DNA of 64,000 bases, taken from NCBI GenBank assembly GCA_934454585.1, contig CAKSFP010000016.1, positions 3,845 to 67,844 on the forward strand, written 5' to 3'. Source of the stretch: an uncultured Clostridia bacterium. GTDB lineage: Bacteria > Bacillota > Clostridia > UMGS1810. A program made the translations under genes and the position numbers. Positions 24,883 through 34,227 of this stretch are shown piece by piece (positions within the stretch are counted from its first letter, which is position 1; each line of letters starts with the position of its first letter). The notes under the pieces were generated by a model that saw nothing but the letters and a program-made list of their open reading frames with translations, had not been told where the DNA came from and searched no databases.

Positions 24883-25140
24883 ATGTTTCTACATCTCGGC
24901 GGAGACATATCCGTCAATGAAAAAAACATAACCGCCGTGATGGATCTTGAGACAACATCCGTCTCTAAGATAACAAAGGAATATCTTTCCCGGGCGGAAA
25001 AAAGAAAAGAAGTAATTAACATAAGTGATGCGGATCTGCCGAAATCGTATGTAATAACGGTTGATCCGCAGGGTGTAAGAAAAGTATATATTTCACCCAT
25101 ATCATCGGCAACGCTGATGAAAAGAATGAAAAAAATTTAA
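24883..25140 (+). CDS. remB: RemB/YaaB-like DUF370 protein
   Basis: The 85-residue protein starts MFLHLGGDISVNEKNITAVMDLE and has the ITVDPQGVRKVYISPISSATLMKR ending typical of the DUF370 (RemA/RemB) family, DNA-binding regulators of matrix genes in Bacillus. The position between recF and gyrB matches YaaB. AAGGAG precedes the ATG. What it regulates in this organism is unknown. Confidence 0.85.
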   Translation: MFLHLGGDISVNEKNITAVMDLETTSVSKITKEYLSRAEKRKEVINISDADLPKSYVITVDPQGVRKVYISPISSATLMKRMKKI

Positions 25141-25175
25141 TCAACACAGCCAAGTGCTTGAGAAGGGATGATAAA

Positions 25176-27080
25176 ATGAGTAATTACGATGAAAATCAAA
25201 TTCAGGTTCTGGAGGGACTTGAGGCAGTGCGAAAAAGACCGGGTATGTATATCGGATCCACTACCTCAAAAGGTCTGCACCACCTTGTCTATGAGATTGT
25301 GGATAACAGTATAGACGAGGCACTTGCCGGATTCTGTGATCTGATAAAGGTCACTATAAATAAAGACAACTCCATAACCGTTGAGGATGACGGCAGAGGA
25401 ATACCTATCGGAATTCATCCCAAAATGGGCATACCGGCTGTTGAAGTTGTTTTCACAGTACTGCACGCCGGCGGAAAATTCGGCGGCGGCGGGTATAAGG
25501 TGTCCGGAGGTCTTCACGGAGTGGGTGCGTCCGTAGTAAACGCCCTGAGTGAAAGTCTCGAAGTAGAAGTTTATGATGGTGAGCATTCGTATTATCAAAA
25601 ATACGCACGCGGAAAAAAGATGTGTGATCTCACAGTGACAGGAGACACAAACAAGCGTGGTACAAAAGTTCACTTCAAGCCGGATTATGAGATATTTGAG
25701 GAACTCATCTACGATTATAATGTTCTCCTTCACAGACTCAGGGAACAAGCGTTTCTAAACGGAGGTGTGAAGATTCATCTGCGTGACGAGAGACTTGACG
25801 AACCCAAGGAAGAAACACTCCATTATGAGGGCGGTATAAAGAATTTTGTAACTTACATAAATCAAAATAAAAATGTGCTGCATGATGTAATCTATGTAAG
25901 CGGAAAGCGCGACGGAAGCGAGGCGGAAGTTGCTCTGCAGTGGAACGACAGCTACACCGAGACAATAGTCTCTTTTGCAAACAACATCTCCACAACAGAG
26001 GGAGGCACGCATGAGACCGGATTCAAAACAGCACTCACAAAGGTTATAAACGACTATGCAAAGAAATATAAATTTCTTAAAGATGACGAAAAGCTCTCCG
26101 GCGAGGACGCAAGGGAGGGTCTGACGGCAGTTATTTCCGTCAAACTGGAAGAACCTCAGTTTGAGGGGCAGACGAAAACAAAACTCGGCAACTCCGAGAT
26201 GAGAAATCTCGTTGAGGGAATGATAAACGAAAAACTGGCGGATTTTTTTGAGGAAAACCCTGCCATAGGAAAGATAATCATAGAAAAATCACTCATGGCA
26301 TCCAGGGCGCGCGAGGCGGCGAGAAAGGCAAGAGAGGCAACGAGAAGAAAATCTCCGCTGGAGAATAACTCCATGCCGGGCAAACTCACCGACTGTCATG
26401 AAAAAGATGCATCCAAAACCGAAATATATATCGTCGAGGGAGATTCTGCGGGAGGTTCGGCAAAGGGCGGCAGAGACAGCAATTATCAAGCTATTCTTCC
26501 GCTTTGGGGAAAGATGCTCAATGTAGAAAAATCCCGTGCGGACAAGGTTTACGGCAATGAAAAACTGTTGCCGGTAATCATAGCTCTCGGAGCCGGAATA
26601 GGTGAAGAGTTTGACATAAGCAAACTGAGATATGACAAGATAATAATAATGGCGGATGCCGATGTAGACGGCGCTCACATACAGACACTGCTTTTAACAT
26701 TCTTCTTTCGTTTTATGCGCGAACTGATAGAGACAGGTCATGTATATCTTGCAAAACCGCCGCTCTATAAACTGTCCAGAGGAAAAAAATCTCATGTGGC
26801 ATATTCCGATGAGGAGAGGGACCGGATAAGTGAAGAATTAAAGAACGGCGACCAAAATGCCAAGGTAGAAATAAGCCGGTACAAAGGTCTCGGTGAGATG
26901 GATCCGACGGAGCTTTGGGACACCACAATGAACCCCGAGCACAGGATTCTCCTGCGCGTAACGCTTGAAGACGCAATCGCAGCGGATAAGATTTTCACCG
27001 TGCTCATGGGAGACGAGGTTGAACCGAGAAAACAATTCATCGAAGAAAACGCACAGTATGTAGTTAATCTCGATGTGTGA
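25176..27080 (+). CDS. gyrB: DNA gyrase subunit B
   Basis: The 634-residue ATPase subunit of gyrase has the GHKL ATPase site (EIVDNSIDEALAG, DDGRGIPIGIHPK, GLHGVGASVVNALS) and the TOPRIM site (EIYIVEGDSAGGSAKGGRD, IIMADADVDGAHI). It ends in the usual KQFIEENAQYVVNLDV. The ATG at 25176 follows AGAAGGGA. It lies 35 bases after remB and 14 bases before the GyrA ATG, so the two gyrase subunits are co-expressed. Confidence 0.97.
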   Translation: MSNYDENQIQVLEGLEAVRKRPGMYIGSTTSKGLHHLVYEIVDNSIDEALAGFCDLIKVTINKDNSITVEDDGRGIPIGIHPKMGIPAVEVVFTVLHAGGKFGGGGYKVSGGLHGVGASVVNALSESLEVEVYDGEHSYYQKYARGKKMCDLTVTGDTNKRGTKVHFKPDYEIFEELIYDYNVLLHRLREQAFLNGGVKIHLRDERLDEPKEETLHYEGGIKNFVTYINQNKNVLHDVIYVSGKRDGSEAEVALQWNDSYTETIVSFANNISTTEGGTHETGFKTALTKVINDYAKKYKFLKDDEKLSGEDAREGLTAVISVKLEEPQFEGQTKTKLGNSEMRNLVEGMINEKLADFFEENPAIGKIIIEKSLMASRAREAARKAREATRRKSPLENNSMPGKLTDCHEKDASKTEIYIVEGDSAGGSAKGGRDSNYQAILPLWGKMLNVEKSRADKVYGNEKLLPVIIALGAGIGEEFDISKLRYDKIIIMADADVDGAHIQTLLLTFFFRFMRELIETGHVYLAKPPLYKLSRGKKSHVAYSDEERDRISEELKNGDQNAKVEISRYKGLGEMDPTELWDTTMNPEHRILLRVTLEDAIAADKIFTVLMGDEVEPRKQFIEENAQYVVNLDV

Positions 27081-27094
27081 TGAGAGGTAAGATA

Positions 27095-29584
27095 ATGGAA
27101 AATAACAGAAGTGATTTTGAAAAACATCTTGAAAATCAGACAATTATAAATGTTGACATTGAAAAGAGGATGAAAGAGGCTTTTATAGATTATGCCATGT
27201 CGGTAATCATCAGCCGTGCGCTGCCGGATGTGCGTGACGGACTTAAACCCGTCCACAGGCGAATACTCTACTCTATGTATGAGGAACACCTCACTGCCGA
27301 CAAGCCTTTCTTCAAATCCGCAACCACGGTAGGTAATGTTATCGGCAGGTATCACCCCCACGGCGACGCGTCGGCTTATGATGCCCTCGTCCGCATGGCA
27401 CAGAATTTTTCACTGAGATATCCGCTTATAGACGGTCACGGAAACTTCGGTTCTGTGGACGGAGATCCACCGGCTGCTTACCGATACACCGAGGCGAGGA
27501 TGAGCAAGATATCCAACGAACTGCTTGCAGATATAGACAAGAACACGGTTGACTTTATACCCAACTTTGACGAAAAAAGGGTTGAGCCGGTTGTGTTGCC
27601 GACCAGAATACCGACTCTGCTTGTAAACGGTTGTTCCGGTATCGCCGTCGGCATGGCAACTAACATACCTCCGCACAATCTGCGCGAGGTCATAGACGGC
27701 ATCATAGCTCAGATAGACAATCCGTACATAACGGTTGAGGAGCTCATGGATCACATAAAAGGACCTGATTTTCCGACCAGCGGCATAATTATGGGCAAGA
27801 GCGGCATCCGCAGCGCCTATAACACAGGCCGCGGCAGAGTTATAGTGCGCGCAAAGGCAGAGATAGTTGAGGACAAAAACGACAGATATTACATAAATGT
27901 CACCGAGATACCTTATCAGGTGAACAAAAAAGTGCTTGTGGAATCTATTGCCGAACTTGTTAAAGACAAGAGGATAGAGGGTATATCCGCAATAAAAGAC
28001 CTCTCGTCCGACAGAAACGGTATGCAGATAAAAATTGAATTAAAGCGTGATGCAAATCCGCAGATTGTTCTCAATCATCTGTTCAAATTCACAAGGATGC
28101 AGGATAGCTTTTCCATAAATATGCTTGCCATAGTTGAGGGCAAGCCGAAAGTAATGGGACTCAAAGACATACTTGCTCACTTTATAGATTTTCAGGAGGA
28201 GATTGTTCGCAGACGCACTCAGTTCGATCTGGATAAGGCTCTTGCAAGAATGCACATCCTGGAGGGCTTGCGCATTGCGATAGACAATATAGACGAGGTT
28301 ATATCCATAATCCGCAATTCATATGACGATGCCAAGGAAAAACTCATGGCGCGCTTCGGTTTCTCTGAAATACAGGCACAGAGCGTACTTGACATGAGGC
28401 TTGCTCAGCTGCAGCGACTCAACGGAGAAAAGATTGAGACGGAGTATGCCGACCTTAAAGAAAAAGCGGAGTTTTACCGTGAGCTGCTCAGTGACGAGAC
28501 AAAGCTTTTGGGTCAGATAAAAACCGAGCTTGCCGCAATTGCGGAAAAATACGGCGACGACAGGCGCACTGCCATAGAAGCGGCTGTGGACGATGTGGAC
28601 TATGAGGACCTCATAGAGGAAGAAGACTGCGTCATCACCATGACTCATTTCGGATATATCAAAAGAATACCGGCGAATACCTACAAGAGTCAGCATCGCG
28701 GCGGCAGAGGAGTTTCGGGTCTTTCCACCAGGGAAGAAGATTTTGTTGAGGATCTCATTGTGGCGTCATCGCACGACTATCTGCTGTTCTTCACCAACAT
28801 GGGCAGAATGTATAAGATAAAAGCATACAGAATTGCCGAATCGAGCCGGACCGCAAAGGGCACGGCAATAGTGAACATACTTCCTCTTGAAAAAGACGAG
28901 CATGTCACAGCTATGATACCTATGCGGGAGTTTGAGGAAGGCAAGTACCTGACCATGGTTACAAAGAGAGGTTTTGTAAAGAAAACCGCGCTTAACGATT
29001 ATGCGTCCAACCGAAAGGGAGGACTTATCGCAATAGGACTTCGGGAGGACGACGAGCTTATCAGCGTTAATCTGACGGACGGTTCGCAGTCCATCATCAT
29101 CGGCACAAAGAAAGGTATGTGCATACGCTTTGCCGAAACAGATGTACGCCCAATGGGCAGAGGCGCAACAGGCGTTACCGGCATCAGAATGAAAGATGAA
29201 GACTATGTAATAGGCGCAAGCGTTTGCGATGACGAGGCCGTTTTGCTCACCATAACCGAGAACGGATTCGGCAAAAAGACTCCTGTGTCGGAATATAAGA
29301 TTCAGTTCCGCGGCGGCAAGGGTGTCACAGGATATAAAATTACAGATAAGACGGGACTTATTGCCGGCATGAGTATTGTCACAAACGATAATGATGTCAT
29401 GATTATCACCACCGAGGGTGTTGTTATAAGAACAGATGTTGCCGAGATAAGTGAGTTCGGCAGAGTGACTCAGGGTGTGAGAGTGATGAAACTTGACGAG
29501 GGAGTAAAGATTAAATCTATAGAGAAAACCGCTAAGGAAGAAGAAAAAGAAGAAAATGAAGAAAGTGCGGAAGAAAACCAATAG
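27095..29584 (+). CDS. gyrA: DNA gyrase subunit A
   Basis: The 829-residue breakage-reunion subunit carries the catalytic Tyr in AAYRYTEARM and the quinolone-determining region YHPHGDASAYDALVRMAQ. The usual Ser at E. coli position 83 is Ala here, as in mycobacterial GyrA. The C-terminal beta-pinwheel includes the GyrA-box-like QHRGGRGVSGL. The tail is a run of Glu and Lys. The ATG at 27095 has GAGAGGT upstream; an in-frame ATG at 27077 overlaps gyrB. A beta-helix glycosidase gene follows after only 18 bases. Confidence 0.96.
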   Translation: MENNRSDFEKHLENQTIINVDIEKRMKEAFIDYAMSVIISRALPDVRDGLKPVHRRILYSMYEEHLTADKPFFKSATTVGNVIGRYHPHGDASAYDALVRMAQNFSLRYPLIDGHGNFGSVDGDPPAAYRYTEARMSKISNELLADIDKNTVDFIPNFDEKRVEPVVLPTRIPTLLVNGCSGIAVGMATNIPPHNLREVIDGIIAQIDNPYITVEELMDHIKGPDFPTSGIIMGKSGIRSAYNTGRGRVIVRAKAEIVEDKNDRYYINVTEIPYQVNKKVLVESIAELVKDKRIEGISAIKDLSSDRNGMQIKIELKRDANPQIVLNHLFKFTRMQDSFSINMLAIVEGKPKVMGLKDILAHFIDFQEEIVRRRTQFDLDKALARMHILEGLRIAIDNIDEVISIIRNSYDDAKEKLMARFGFSEIQAQSVLDMRLAQLQRLNGEKIETEYADLKEKAEFYRELLSDETKLLGQIKTELAAIAEKYGDDRRTAIEAAVDDVDYEDLIEEEDCVITMTHFGYIKRIPANTYKSQHRGGRGVSGLSTREEDFVEDLIVASSHDYLLFFTNMGRMYKIKAYRIAESSRTAKGTAIVNILPLEKDEHVTAMIPMREFEEGKYLTMVTKRGFVKKTALNDYASNRKGGLIAIGLREDDELISVNLTDGSQSIIIGTKKGMCIRFAETDVRPMGRGATGVTGIRMKDEDYVIGASVCDDEAVLLTITENGFGKKTPVSEYKIQFRGGKGVTGYKITDKTGLIAGMSIVTNDNDVMIITTEGVVIRTDVAEISEFGRVTQGVRVMKLDEGVKIKSIEKTAKEEEKEENEESAEENQ

Positions 29585-29602
29585 ATCAAATGAGGTAACT
29601 TT

Positions 29603-31291
29603 ATGAACATTTATCTTGAAAATTTCAAACACTTATCCACACCGGACGACATGACTCTCGCTGTATTTGAAGCTCTTTGCTCTTGTGAGGACGGTGACAC
29701 ACTTCATCTTGGCGGCGGCGAACTTCACTTTTGCCCCGATTCGGCATTCACAAAGGAATACTATGTTTCAAACAACGATTACAACCTTAAACCGATAGAA
29801 TTTCCGCTCATCGGCAGAAAAAATCTTACTGTGGACGGTGACGGCTGCCGCATGATTTTTCACGGCAAGATGTCTCCGTTTGTGGTGGACAAATGTGACG
29901 GAATAATTCTCAAAAATTTCACGGTGGATTATGCCGAACCGATGTATTTTGAGGGAAAAATAATTGACAGCGGCGATGATTTTGTAGAGATGGAATATGA
30001 CGAAAATCTTTTTCATTGCGATATTCTCGATCACAACTTCCGTTTTTACGGTGAGAACTGGGAGAATGTGACCGATCATGTGCTCACGCTTGAGTTTGAC
30101 AGTTCATACAAAGGTCCGGATGCATATGCACCCACATATTTTGCATCGGTGTCGGCGACTCCCGATACTTCGTTTTTGTCGCGGATGTTCAGATATCTCA
30201 CCGCGTCAAAACCTGCCGTCAACAGAATTAGACTTGAGGGTAACATCGGGTACAGACACAAAATCGGCAATACATGGCTCTGCACGCACAACGGCAGGCA
30301 TTATCCCGGAATTTTTGTCACGGAGAGCCGCAATGTGACGGTTGAAAATGTAATGCTCAATCACACACTCTCCATGGGTGTCATTTGCCAGCTGACCGAG
30401 AATATAAATCTCATCGGTGTGACGGCAGTGCCTTCCGAGGGCAGAAACCTATCTGTAGATGCGGACGCAACTCATTTTGTGAACTGCAGCGGCACAATAC
30501 ACATGAAAGACTGCCGTTTTGAGAGCATGATGGACGATGCGTGCAACATACACGGCATATATATGCCGGTTGTCAAAAAAATTTCCGATACCCGTGTGTT
30601 GCTGAGTTTCGGGCATTTTCAGCAGTACGGCGTGAATATTTTCAGAACGGGTGATGAGATAAGATTTGTGGATAACGAAACCATGGCACCTTATGCATAT
30701 GCCACGGTGAAATCGGCACAGTTTATGTCGGCGAAAAATATCATTCTCGAAACGAACGAAAGTTTGCCGGAAAATCTGCGTGAAAATCATGTGATAGAAA
30801 ACCACACGCGGATGCCTTACGCACACATAGAAAAATGCCGCTGCGGATACAACAGACCGCGAGGAATATTGCTTACCACCTGCAAAGGCGCACTTGTGGA
30901 AAACTGCACATTCTACGATATGTATCAGGGAATTTGCATGAACGGTGACTCCAACGATTGGTTTGAGAGCGGTCCGTGTGACGGCATTGTCATCCGCAAC
31001 AATAATTTTGACAATTGCGCCTATGCCGGCAGCAGAGTAATAACCGCAGATCCGCACATGATAAAGCACGGGGAAAAATATCACAAAAATATCACCGTGG
31101 AGGGCAATACCTTCCGTATGCATGAAAATCGTATTTTTTCACTTAACGAATGTGACGGTATTGAAATAAAAAATAATATTTTTGTGCGTGATGAGTCTTT
31201 GCCTTCTCACTCGACGGATAAATCGACCAAGAGTGAGATGTTCCGAAACAGTGACAATGTTAATTTTGAACCTGTGAAAGAGGAAAAATAA
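29603..31291 (+). CDS. right-handed beta-helix glycosidase, GH110-like (alpha-1,3-galactosidase)
   Basis: The 562-residue protein has no signal peptide. Its repeats of the type VENVMLNHTLSMGV, MKDCRFESMMDDACNIHGIY and VIRNNNFDNC are rungs of a parallel beta-helix. The MMDDACNIHG segment, preceded by SVDADATHFVNCSG and followed by a FGHFQQYG segment, matches what I recall of GH110 alpha-1,3-galactosidases, which release terminal galactose from blood-group-B and related glycans. Substrate and family need confirmation. GAGGT precedes the ATG 18 bases after gyrA, and an HD-domain gene starts one base after the stop. A cytoplasmic glycosidase inside a gyrase operon is an odd neighbour and may be an acquired gene. 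Confidence 0.65.
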   Translation: MNIYLENFKHLSTPDDMTLAVFEALCSCEDGDTLHLGGGELHFCPDSAFTKEYYVSNNDYNLKPIEFPLIGRKNLTVDGDGCRMIFHGKMSPFVVDKCDGIILKNFTVDYAEPMYFEGKIIDSGDDFVEMEYDENLFHCDILDHNFRFYGENWENVTDHVLTLEFDSSYKGPDAYAPTYFASVSATPDTSFLSRMFRYLTASKPAVNRIRLEGNIGYRHKIGNTWLCTHNGRHYPGIFVTESRNVTVENVMLNHTLSMGVICQLTENINLIGVTAVPSEGRNLSVDADATHFVNCSGTIHMKDCRFESMMDDACNIHGIYMPVVKKISDTRVLLSFGHFQQYGVNIFRTGDEIRFVDNETMAPYAYATVKSAQFMSAKNIILETNESLPENLRENHVIENHTRMPYAHIEKCRCGYNRPRGILLTTCKGALVENCTFYDMYQGICMNGDSNDWFESGPCDGIVIRNNNFDNCAYAGSRVITADPHMIKHGEKYHKNITVEGNTFRMHENRIFSLNECDGIEIKNNIFVRDESLPSHSTDKSTKSEMFRNSDNVNFEPVKEEK

Positions 31292-31292
31292 T

Positions 31293-31865
31293 ATGTCTGT
31301 AAAAGAAGAATTTATAGAGATTTTTAATAACAATATCACTCGTGATGGAAGTGACAAGATGCTCGACTACCTGTGCCGCAGTGATTTTTTCACTGCGCCG
31401 GCGAGTGCACGCTATCACAGCGCATATGAGGGAGGACTGGCACAGCACAGCCTCAATGTGTACTACTGCATGAGCGACTATATGTCGCGCCAAAGGGTGA
31501 AAGAAAATTACGGAATTTCCTGCTCGGACGACACGCTTGCCACAGTGTCGCTCTTGCACGATGTGTGCAAAATCGGATGTTATAAACCGGGTGTGCGCAA
31601 TGTCAAGGAGAACGGCGTATGGAAACAGGTGCCGACCTATAATTTTGAGGATGCCATGCCTTACGGTCACGGAGAAAAATCGGTTTACATAATTAACGGA
31701 TATATGCGCCTGTCGCGTGAGGAGGCATTTGCCATCCGTTATCATATGGGTTTCTCCGGCAATGAGGAAAAGAATAATGTCGGCAGGGCGTTCGAGATGT
31801 ATCCGCTTGCCTTTGCCCTGTCCACGGCGGACATGGAGGCAACATATTTTCTGGAGAATGAATAA
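31293..31865 (+). CDS. HD-domain phosphohydrolase family protein
   Basis: The 190-residue protein has the HD-superfamily metal site: a first His in GGLAQHSLNVY (about 50), the paired HD in LLHDVCKIGCYK (about 90), and further His residues at PYGHGEKS and RYHMG. Family members hydrolyse nucleotides, cyclic nucleotides or other phosphate esters; the substrate here cannot be told. It starts one base after the GH110-like stop codon and so is likely translated with it. A convergent GIY-YIG gene follows. Confidence 0.8.
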   Translation: MSVKEEFIEIFNNNITRDGSDKMLDYLCRSDFFTAPASARYHSAYEGGLAQHSLNVYYCMSDYMSRQRVKENYGISCSDDTLATVSLLHDVCKIGCYKPGVRNVKENGVWKQVPTYNFEDAMPYGHGEKSVYIINGYMRLSREEAFAIRYHMGFSGNEEKNNVGRAFEMYPLAFALSTADMEATYFLENE

Positions 31866-31896
31866 CACATACACATTCTTTAATCTTTGTTAAAAT

Positions 31897-32154
31897 TTAA
31901 TCATTTTTAATAATTACACAAAGTTCTTTTTTTTTCGCATGACTGAGTTTTTTCAGTTCGCACTCTCTGTGCATTGCCTCGGATTTTGTATCAAATTCTT
32001 CGCTGTATTCCATCTTCACAGGGCGGCGTGTACGGGTGTATTTTGCACCCTTGCCGCTGTTGTGTGCTCTTTCGCGTGCGGTTATATCGGTTGTGTATCC
32101 GCAGTAATATGTGTCGTCTGCGCAGTGCAGAATGTATGCATAGTGTTTTTTCAT
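31897..32154 (-). CDS. GIY-YIG domain protein, UPF0213/YhbQ type
   Basis: The 85-residue protein starts MKKHYAYILHCADDTYYCGYTTD, a variant of the GIY-YIG core (YAY...CGY). It has the conserved Arg in ARERAHNSGKGAKYT and the Glu in AMHRECELKKLS. Small proteins of this family are structure-specific DNA-binding or nicking proteins of unclear role. The ATG at 32154 is preferred over a GTG nine bases upstream. It is convergent with the HD gene. Confidence 0.85.
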   Translation of the reverse strand: MKKHYAYILHCADDTYYCGYTTDITARERAHNSGKGAKYTRTRRPVKMEYSEEFDTKSEAMHRECELKKLSHAKKKELCVIIKND

Positions 32155-32360
32155 GATAATCACACTTTCTATGATTGACAGTAAACAGTTTATATTATAA
32201 AACCGGAAAAGAACGGAAAATGAAACGGTTATGCCAACAAATATTTTATTAATTAAAGCAGTTCTTCATAGGCGTGGGGCAGTTTTTTTATTTTATTATA
32301 CATTACTTTATAAATTAATTCAACATGATTTTCCAAAAAAATTATAATAATTTTTCTCAG

Positions 32361-32389
32361 TTGAAATTTTTTTTATATTGTGATAAAAT
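32361..32389 (+). promoter_or_regulatory. promoter of the FtsZ-like gene module
   Basis: TTGAAA (32361-32366), 17 bases, TAAAAT (32384-32389), 27 bases before the ATG at 32417. The rest of 32155-32360 is AT-rich without other visible features. Confidence 0.65.
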
Positions 32390-32416
32390 TAAATATATGA
32401 AAACGAGGTGATACAA

Positions 32417-33238
32417 ATGATGAAAATTAACTCCCTTATTTTGGGTATCGGCGAGACAGGAGTGCGTGCCGTAAACCGCATAAAATCCGATCTGCCGGAC
32501 TTTCACACTGCCACCCTGTCGGACGAAAATTCGGCAAAAATTTCTCTCGCCGAAAGCGTGCTGACATCAAAGTACGAGTTTGCGGACAGTCAAAAATTCT
32601 TTCCGACGCCGAATACGGCAGTTTTTGTGTTGGTGGATGTTGCCAATATTTTTGATGTGTCGCTCGCCTGTGAGATCGGCGCAGTGACTGATCGGCGCGG
32701 TGCTTTTGCGGTTGCGGTCGCTTTCGTGCCCTCATCGTTGTCTCCTTGCTTTGACGATTCTGTCCATGCTTTGGGTGAACTTCACGATAACTTTTCGGGA
32801 GTGATCCGTTTCAACGAAGGATATGTAAGCGATTTTTTTGACGAGACGGAGATTTTCTTCAAAACATTGTCACGCTCCATGAGTGCATCGGCATCGGTCA
32901 GACTCGATGGTTTTGCCGCGTTAAAACAGGTGCTCACATCAGATAACGATATATATTTTGCCGCCTATTGCGGCAGCGAGCGCATGGACAGCCATGTGTT
33001 CAATTCAAAGTGTCTTTGTATGCGCCTTTGCGCACAGATGTGTCTCGACACGGCAAATCTTATAACATATTTTTTTGCGTGCGGCGGAGATCTTAACAAA
33101 AGGATTATCGATATGTTCCGATCACCTGTTGAGAAAATAAGTCTCGGTTATTTGTCCGACCGTAAGACATACATATCGGACAGGGATGATGACCTGAGCG
33201 GCGGCGATTTTGTGTTTGCCGTCATTTGCGCAGAGTGA
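32417..33238 (+). CDS. degenerate FtsZ/tubulin-like protein
   Basis: The 273-residue protein follows the FtsZ fold in order. The N-terminal strand and loop LILGIGETGVRAVNRI resemble the FtsZ opening (VIGVGGGGNNAVNRM). A middle segment GAVTDRRGAFAVAVAFVPSS resembles the FtsZ stretch ending GALTVGVVTRPF. A C-terminal part with ACGGDLNKRIIDMF and a final FVFAVICAE resembles the FtsZ GGTNLSLYEV and IVVTVIATGF regions. The GTP-binding tubulin signature (GGGTGTG) is missing; the corresponding region reads VDVANIFDVSLACEIG. It therefore probably cannot polymerise with GTP as FtsZ does. GAGGTG precedes the ATG. Two membrane protein genes follow closely. The homology is my own alignment and needs a structure-based test. 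Confidence 0.6.
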   Translation: MMKINSLILGIGETGVRAVNRIKSDLPDFHTATLSDENSAKISLAESVLTSKYEFADSQKFFPTPNTAVFVLVDVANIFDVSLACEIGAVTDRRGAFAVAVAFVPSSLSPCFDDSVHALGELHDNFSGVIRFNEGYVSDFFDETEIFFKTLSRSMSASASVRLDGFAALKQVLTSDNDIYFAAYCGSERMDSHVFNSKCLCMRLCAQMCLDTANLITYFFACGGDLNKRIIDMFRSPVEKISLGYLSDRKTYISDRDDDLSGGDFVFAVICAE

Positions 33239-33248
33239 GGTGACAGGA

Positions 33249-34208
33249 TTGGCAAAACATAAGAAAAAGAAAAACGCAAAGAGTGCGGGAAAAACCAACA
33301 TACAGCAGAATATCAGGAAAAAAAATCAGAGAAAAATGAGTGAAAACGCCGTAAATAACGAAAGTATCAAAAAAATCAAAAATAAAGAAAAATCGTTAAG
33401 AACAGAAGCAGTTGCTGCCGTTGCGGAAAAAACAGAGGTTATTAAAGCGGAAGTAATCGAAGAAATAGAGGCGATACGAGACGCGGCAAAAGAGGAAAAG
33501 AAAGAAAACACGGAAACAAATCATTTGAGCGGCGAGCGGTTTTTGTCATTTGGCAAATGTCGAGAGGCTGCGGCACGGCAGTGGGACAAATTTTCAAAAT
33601 TCATCATGGAGACCAAAAAAGTGTCCATCCCGGTTATTATAATAATATATACGGTGGTTATTGCTTCGGCGGCATTTATAATAGATAATTTTTATAATAA
33701 GCGGCAGCTTGAAATGGAAGAAATGCGTCTTATAGAGGAGATGGCAAATGCGCGCGCCCACAGCGCCGACATCATTCTTGAAAAAGATGTGCCGTTTGCG
33801 GCAGGTGATGAGAGTGTGGTAACCTACGGCGGATATTTATTTACTGACAGGGTTGCGGCGCAAAACGCCGAGAAATACTCCGCGTGTTATGAAAATACGG
33901 CGGAAAACAACACATATCTGGATGTTATGATAAATTATGAAAACACGGGCGAGAGCAGTATCAGAGCAGACATGGCTTGCGTAATGACGGTGAACGACGG
34001 CACGAGGGATTATCCCTGTTTTTCGGCTGCGGAGACGGACGGCGGCAAGAACATTGAGTTCGCGTCAGGTCAGACTATAGAACCGGGCGCGGCGGTACGC
34101 ATCCACTTTATTTTTGATGTGCCGAAGGAACTTGAGCGCAGCGAGGGTGCTGTAAGTGCCAAGGCGATAATAGACAATGTGGGGTATGTGATAAATATAA
34201 GAGAATAA
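33249..34208 (+). CDS. membrane-anchored protein with charged coiled-coil N-terminus and extracellular Ig-like domain
   Basis: The 319-residue protein is read from a TTG at 33249 with GAGGTG 6 bases upstream; a later ATG at 33337 is the alternative. Residues 1-100 are highly charged, with Lys-rich clusters and Glu/Ala/Ile repeats suggesting coiled coil. One membrane helix (about 132-152, IPVIIIIYTVVIASAAFIIDNF) follows. The outer part includes LDVMINYENTGESSIRADMACVM and a GQTIEPGAAVRIHFIFDVP strand pair, like DUF4352/DUF5067 domains. It starts 10 bases after the FtsZ-like gene, so it is a likely partner of that protein at the membrane. Confidence 0.65.
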   Translation: MAKHKKKKNAKSAGKTNIQQNIRKKNQRKMSENAVNNESIKKIKNKEKSLRTEAVAAVAEKTEVIKAEVIEEIEAIRDAAKEEKKENTETNHLSGERFLSFGKCREAAARQWDKFSKFIMETKKVSIPVIIIIYTVVIASAAFIIDNFYNKRQLEMEEMRLIEEMANARAHSADIILEKDVPFAAGDESVVTYGGYLFTDRVAAQNAEKYSACYENTAENNTYLDVMINYENTGESSIRADMACVMTVNDGTRDYPCFSAAETDGGKNIEFASGQTIEPGAAVRIHFIFDVPKELERSEGAVSAKAIIDNVGYVINIRE

Positions 34209-34227
34209 AGGAAGGCTTGTTTTTTTT

